Of a stretch of DNA of 32,500 nt, positions 29,256 to 32,500 are shown one piece after another. The DNA comes from Mesostigma viride (taxonomy: Eukaryota; Streptophyta; Mesostigmatophyceae; Mesostigmatales; Mesostigmataceae), in the NCBI GenBank assembly GCA_009746045.1, contig RPFO01000071.1, positions 1 to 32,500 on the forward strand. Direction: 5' to 3'. The notes beneath the pieces were generated by a model. The model worked only from the letters and a program-made list of their open reading frames with translations. It was not told the origin of the DNA and searched no databases. Position numbers and translations under genes: made by a program. The number at the start of each line of letters is the position of its first letter. The first letter of the stretch is position 1.

Positions 29256-30139
29256 CTAGAAGCCATGGCCGAAAATGGGAGTTTGGGTGATCAGCTCCTG
29301 GACGACCATACCAGCGATGCCAATCATCGCCAGGCGGCCGTTGTTCAGCTCCTTGGTGGCCATCTCGTCAAAGTCCTTGGCGTTGGTCGGCTTGAGACCC
29401 AGGGGGTCGTAGCCCAGGGTGCCTGGGGTGTACGACTCCTTAAGGACGCCGGGGATGGAGAAGTCGGCCTCGGCAGGGCTGCCCCAGCCGCGGTTGATGC
29501 GGTAGCCCTCGGCAAGGCCGATGGCGAGGACAACCAGCTCCCAGAATGGCTGGGGAACCTGCTGAAACTGGTTGATGGCGGGGCCGGTGATGGAACCGCC
29601 GAACAGGGGGTTGAAGGTCTCGCCGAAGTGGAAGCCCAGGGTGGCCAGCATGGCGACGCGGCCGTGAACCAACTCCGACTCGCGCAGCATCTTGATCTCG
29701 GACGTTGTCTTGCCTTCCAAAAAGTTCAGGGGGTCGAAGCCCTCGCTGAAGGGAGCAGACTTGCCTGGAAGGCCTGCGCAAACTGAAGTTGGAAGGGACG
29801 AGAAAGCAATGTATACGGGCCGATCGACGGCACCGATGACGGATCATTATAAGGAGTTAGGAATCCGCCATGAATGAAAAAAAGGTGGCGCTGAAGTTGC
29901 TTATGTGTCTATCACACAGGATGGGAATATCTGATAACCCTGCACGTGCTGATATCCCTGGGCAGACACTCACATTGGGCGGCAGCTGGGGCTGGAGGAG
30001 CGTGCTTCTCGCCGATAGTGGGCATGAAGCGGACCTTCATGGCGCGACGGGCGCAGTGGCTGCGAGTGGTGAAGGCAACGCCGCAGGTGTGCACGACGGC
30101 GGCACCCATGAAAGTGGAGGAGGCAACAGACATGGGCAT
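29256..30139 (-). CDS. LI818/LHCSR-like chlorophyll a/b-binding protein
   Basis: Two exons on the minus strand: 30139-29974 (donor CAAT|GTGAGT) and 29773-29256 (acceptor TTTGCGCAG). They join in phase to give 227 residues with no frame break. Residues 1-55 look like a chloroplast transit region (MPMSVASSTFMGAAVV, Ser/Ala/Arg-rich, then HAPPAPAAA). The mature part starts near CLPGKSAPF. Helix B-type signature is LRESELVHGRVAMLATLGF (ExxHGR chlorophyll ligands); the other is KELNNGRLAMIGIAG (ExxNGR). Between them lie ITGPAINQFQQVPQPFWEL and GTLGYDPLGLKP. The FQQ-PFWE and DPLGLKPT wording fits the LI818/LHCSR group, which acts in photoprotective energy dissipation in thylakoids. It ends at IFGHGF and lacks the long acidic tail of Chlamydomonas LHCSR3. 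The start is the first Met of an MPM pair; an in-frame upstream Met at 30202 would give a less transit-like N-terminus. Confidence 0.9.
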
Positions 30140-31180
30140 TTTGCGGGTCGTGTAATGGAAGGCGATGTCGGCGCGAGCGAGGAAAATTGAGACACGGATC
30201 ACATGCTGCTCAATTTATACTCTGGTGCCGCAGCGAAGCAGTTGGCACGGTCGTGAAGTTGACGTCGCGTGCTGCCACGGCTATCTACTGTGGCGAGGAC
30301 GTGGCCAAGCTTCGCATGCCGCGAAGACGCCGAACCGACGGGAGAGCTGTTAAGGTCGAGTTGGCGCCTCATTCATGCAACGCGGGCCGCAGCTTGTTTT
30401 TTCGAAGATCACCAAATCAGCAACAGGCCAACGGCAGCCACCAAACGGCGAGATCGGTAACTGAGTTGCTGGCAAGTTTCCCTGGACGTGACAGGCGGCG
30501 AGCTCGAAATTTAAGCGAGTCGTTTCATTCTTGCACAGTGGTTAGGTGGGAATCATTTTTTTTTTTTTTGCATTCCAAGCGAAACTCAGGATACATATTG
30601 CCGTTCCACTCGACTTGACGACTTCCAGTGTTTCCTAATTCCTTCGAGGTCGGGAAAATGGAGTCACCAATTTTCCTGACCCGCCAACTGGCGTCGGCAA
30701 CTCGAGGGTGGCAATTGTGGCAGAGAGCAGAAGGATTTTTGCGCACTTCCCTGGCTAGTGGCCAGGTGGCTCGAGGAATAGTGGAATAGTGGAATTCCTC
30801 TAAGTGATTACAGTAGTGAACTGAATAAACGCCAGGGCTAGCCACAGGCCAACAGGCCAAGTCTTGGGCCAAGCCATAACGGGCAAACTCTTCTCATGAA
30901 TAAAGAATGAGCTTGGGCTTTTGGTTTGTGTTATAATAGCAGAGGACCCGAGTTTGTGTGAATTTTCCTCACGACATCTTTTCTTTTTCCTTACCTGTTA
31001 CGTGGACGCAAGGCAGTACATTGCAGGCGCCGCACATTTTGCAGCGTTATTCGCAAGCATCCCTACGACTGCGGGATCAGCCAATCGCTTGTGCATGACG
31101 TTAATTGTGGTGTCGGTATCGCGGCCTTGCCAATAGTGTCTTATAAGCTCATAAGCGGGTTTTCGTAGCTGGTTGCTCAG
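30140..31180. other. Intergenic region between the LHCSR-like and EDC4-like genes
   Basis: Presumed to hold the LHCSR-like promoter (minus) and the 5' part of the EDC4-like gene (plus). A run of 17 T lies near 30550-30566. A 74-codon minus-strand frame at 30998-31222 (MPNSMPDDEFAICMLSNQ...) has an ordinary composition but no family is recognised and it overlaps the EDC4-like coding start. No WD40-type coding sequence is seen. Confidence 0.4.
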
Positions 31181-31187
31181 CATACAA

Positions 31188-32500
31188 ATGGCGAACTCGT
31201 CATCGGGCATCGAATTGGGCATAACGCTGCCTGAGGGTTTGTCCCATGAATTTCCTCCTCGTCCCGTCCTTGTACATTACTTATTGTTGCGGAAGAATAT
31301 TCTTGCCCTGCGGAAGGACTTGGTAAAGCACAGCACCGCGCAGAACGAGAGCTTCAAGGCATCGGGTTCATCGCTAGTCACGAGTTTGTTGCAAGAGCTG
31401 AAAAGGCTTGAGACGGCCATGAACGCGAAGATCGACAAGGACGTGGCGGCCCTAGCCGAGGCTCACTCCTTCCGTATCGACGACATCCTTAAGAAGCGTG
31501 AAAAGGTGGCGCTTGACCGTCACGAAAAGCTCCGGGCCGCACTGCTACGCATGACGCAGACGGAGCTGCCCCACATAATCGCCGAGTCGCTGCAGAAGGA
31601 GCTGATGGCCATCATACCCCACCTGGAGAAGCTCATGGTCCCTGCCATGTACATGCCGTTAGAGAGCTCTGCTGACGTGGCCATGCAGGCTGGCCTGTGC
31701 GACCCGCTAGCACGGCAACTCGAGAAGACCCTCTGTGCCACCCTGACCGGCGGCTTGCAAGCCCAGCTCGGGCCCAGCAAGCTCGCTGCTGCCATCCGGC
31801 CCCCACTGGAAGAGATCCTCTCTCAGCTCGTTACCAGCTCGCTCGCGCCTGCGGTCCAGCGGGCATGCCGCACCGTGCTCGGTCGCGTAGACGGTGCGTT
31901 GGCTACTGGCACACGCGAACGGCTCACTCAGCTGGCGCCTGACACCACCGCCGAAGCACAGGCGCTGCAGGCATCGGCCCTGCGCGCAGGTGAGCTGGCG
32001 TCACAGGTGAGGGCGTACGTGTGGCAGTCGCAACAAGCAATGCAGGCCGCTGTCACGGATGCCTTTCGCCAGCTTGCAAATGCGGGCGTTGGCGCGGGGG
32101 CCGGGCAGGGCGGCGCCGGTGCGATGGGGGGTAGCCAACCGGCGCAGGTGGACCCCAGGGAGGAGATCTCGCAGCTGCTGGCGGAGGGGCGGCACGAGGA
32201 TGCATTCCAGTTGGCCCTCTCGAGGGCTGACCCGGCCCTACCGCTGTGGTTGTGCCGCCAGCTGGACGCCTCGTCGCTGCTGTCATCCGGGGATGGTTCC
32301 CCCCTCAGCCAGGGCGTGCTGCTGAGTCTGGTCCAGCAGCTGGGCGCCGGGCCGATGGATGACGTGGACGCGGCGTCCGTGCGGCTGGAGTGGATACGTG
32401 AAGCGGCCATGGCGCTGGATGCCACCAACGTGCCGTACGCGAGCATGGCGCGGCCGATGTTGGGCGTGGTGCACCAGAGCCTACAGCAGGCCGCGGCGGG
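31188..32500 (+). CDS. EDC4/VARICOSE-like mRNA-decapping scaffold, C-terminal part (runs off the window)
   Basis: A single frame is open from an ATG at 31188 (CAAATGGCG context) to the window end, 437 codons without a stop. A coiled-coil-like stretch (LLQELKRLETAMNAKID, about 31390-31440) and a helical region (QTELPHIIAESLQKELMAIIP) come first. The C-terminal helical domain follows: PREEISQLLAEGRHEDAFQLAL, LPLWLCRQLD, LSQGVLLSLVQQLG and WIREAAMALDATNV. These match in order the C-terminal domain of plant VARICOSE and animal EDC4, which holds DCP2-DCP1 together in P-bodies. The usual N-terminal WD40 domain is absent from the frame. An in-frame stop lies at 31152-31154. A good acceptor (GTTGCTCAG at 31180) allows an upstream exon, so the ATG may be internal. 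Confidence 0.88.
   Translation, partial: MANSSSGIELGITLPEGLSHEFPPRPVLVHYLLLRKNILALRKDLVKHSTAQNESFKASGSSLVTSLLQELKRLETAMNAKIDKDVAALAEAHSFRIDDILKKREKVALDRHEKLRAALLRMTQTELPHIIAESLQKELMAIIPHLEKLMVPAMYMPLESSADVAMQAGLCDPLARQLEKTLCATLTGGLQAQLGPSKLAAAIRPPLEEILSQLVTSSLAPAVQRACRTVLGRVDGALATGTRERLTQLAPDTTAEAQALQASALRAGELASQVRAYVWQSQQAMQAAVTDAFRQLANAGVGAGAGQGGAGAMGGSQPAQVDPREEISQLLAEGRHEDAFQLALSRADPALPLWLCRQLDASSLLSSGDGSPLSQGVLLSLVQQLGAGPMDDVDAASVRLEWIREAAMALDATNVPYASMARPMLGVVHQSLQQAAA

Noticed and set aside
29118-29786. 222-codon plus-strand ORF opposite the LHCSR-like gene
   Set aside because: Antisense of the light-harvesting exon, which has clear family motifs and matching splice phases on the minus strand.
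30998-31222. 74-codon minus-strand ORF beginning MPNSMPDDEF
   Set aside because: Overlaps the start of the EDC4-like coding frame, and no family is recognised. Its composition is reasonable, so it is noted but not called as a gene.
1-32500. Viral insertions (capsid, packaging ATPase or giant-virus genes) and tRNA or rRNA genes
   Set aside because: None was recognised on either strand. Short structural RNAs cannot be fully excluded by eye.

Overview
The window looks like nuclear DNA of a photosynthetic eukaryotic alga, most likely of the green lineage. Genes have GT-AG introns and a light-harvesting protein of the LI818/LHCSR type sits at 29.26-30.14 kb. The final gene is the C-terminal part of EDC4/VARICOSE, a eukaryotic mRNA-decapping scaffold. 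The transposons are classes known from algae (CACTA; split-repeat tyrosine-recombinase retrotransposon of the kangaroo/PAT/Ngaro kind), and TGTAA motifs occur at two transposon 3' ends. I cannot name the species; a large, repeat-rich prasinophyte genome is only a guess.

Layout. 1-742: (CCAT)n microsatellite. 743-2010: a LINE-like C-terminal scrap on the minus strand and a 92-bp tandem array. 2.09-24.28 kb: a three-level nest of transposons. The outermost layer is a DDE transposase gene on the minus strand, with its N-terminal exon at 20.86-21.97 kb and its C-terminal exons at 2.09-4.90 kb. A divergent partner gene lies at 22.78-24.28 kb. One intron of the transposase gene is split by a 15,434-bp CACTA (En/Spm) element, 5310-20743, with perfect 14-bp terminal inverted repeats and a 2-bp target duplication. 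The CACTA element carries a minus-strand accessory gene (11.76-14.59 kb) and a six-exon transposase (15.52-20.17 kb) whose predicted splicing gives an uninterrupted 1119-residue protein. Inside the CACTA element, just past the accessory gene, sits a 5,326-bp tyrosine-recombinase retrotransposon (6414-11739) in the A1-ORFs-B1-A2-B2 arrangement.

24.6-25.1 kb holds a 16-bp tandem array and a near-perfect palindrome. 26.3-27.6 kb is a badly broken ORF1-like gene of a non-LTR retrotransposon. 27.6-29.2 kb has no convincing gene. Host genes begin at 29.26 kb: the LHCSR-like gene (minus) and, divergent from it, the EDC4-like gene (plus, running off the window end).

Insertion order follows from the nesting: outer element first, CACTA second, retrotransposon last. 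The retrotransposon's repeat pairs look identical by eye, so it is the youngest, yet its ORFs carry several single-base frame changes, many at or near homopolymer runs. Either this copy is already defective or the assembly has indel errors. The 1119-residue CACTA transposase is free of such breaks.
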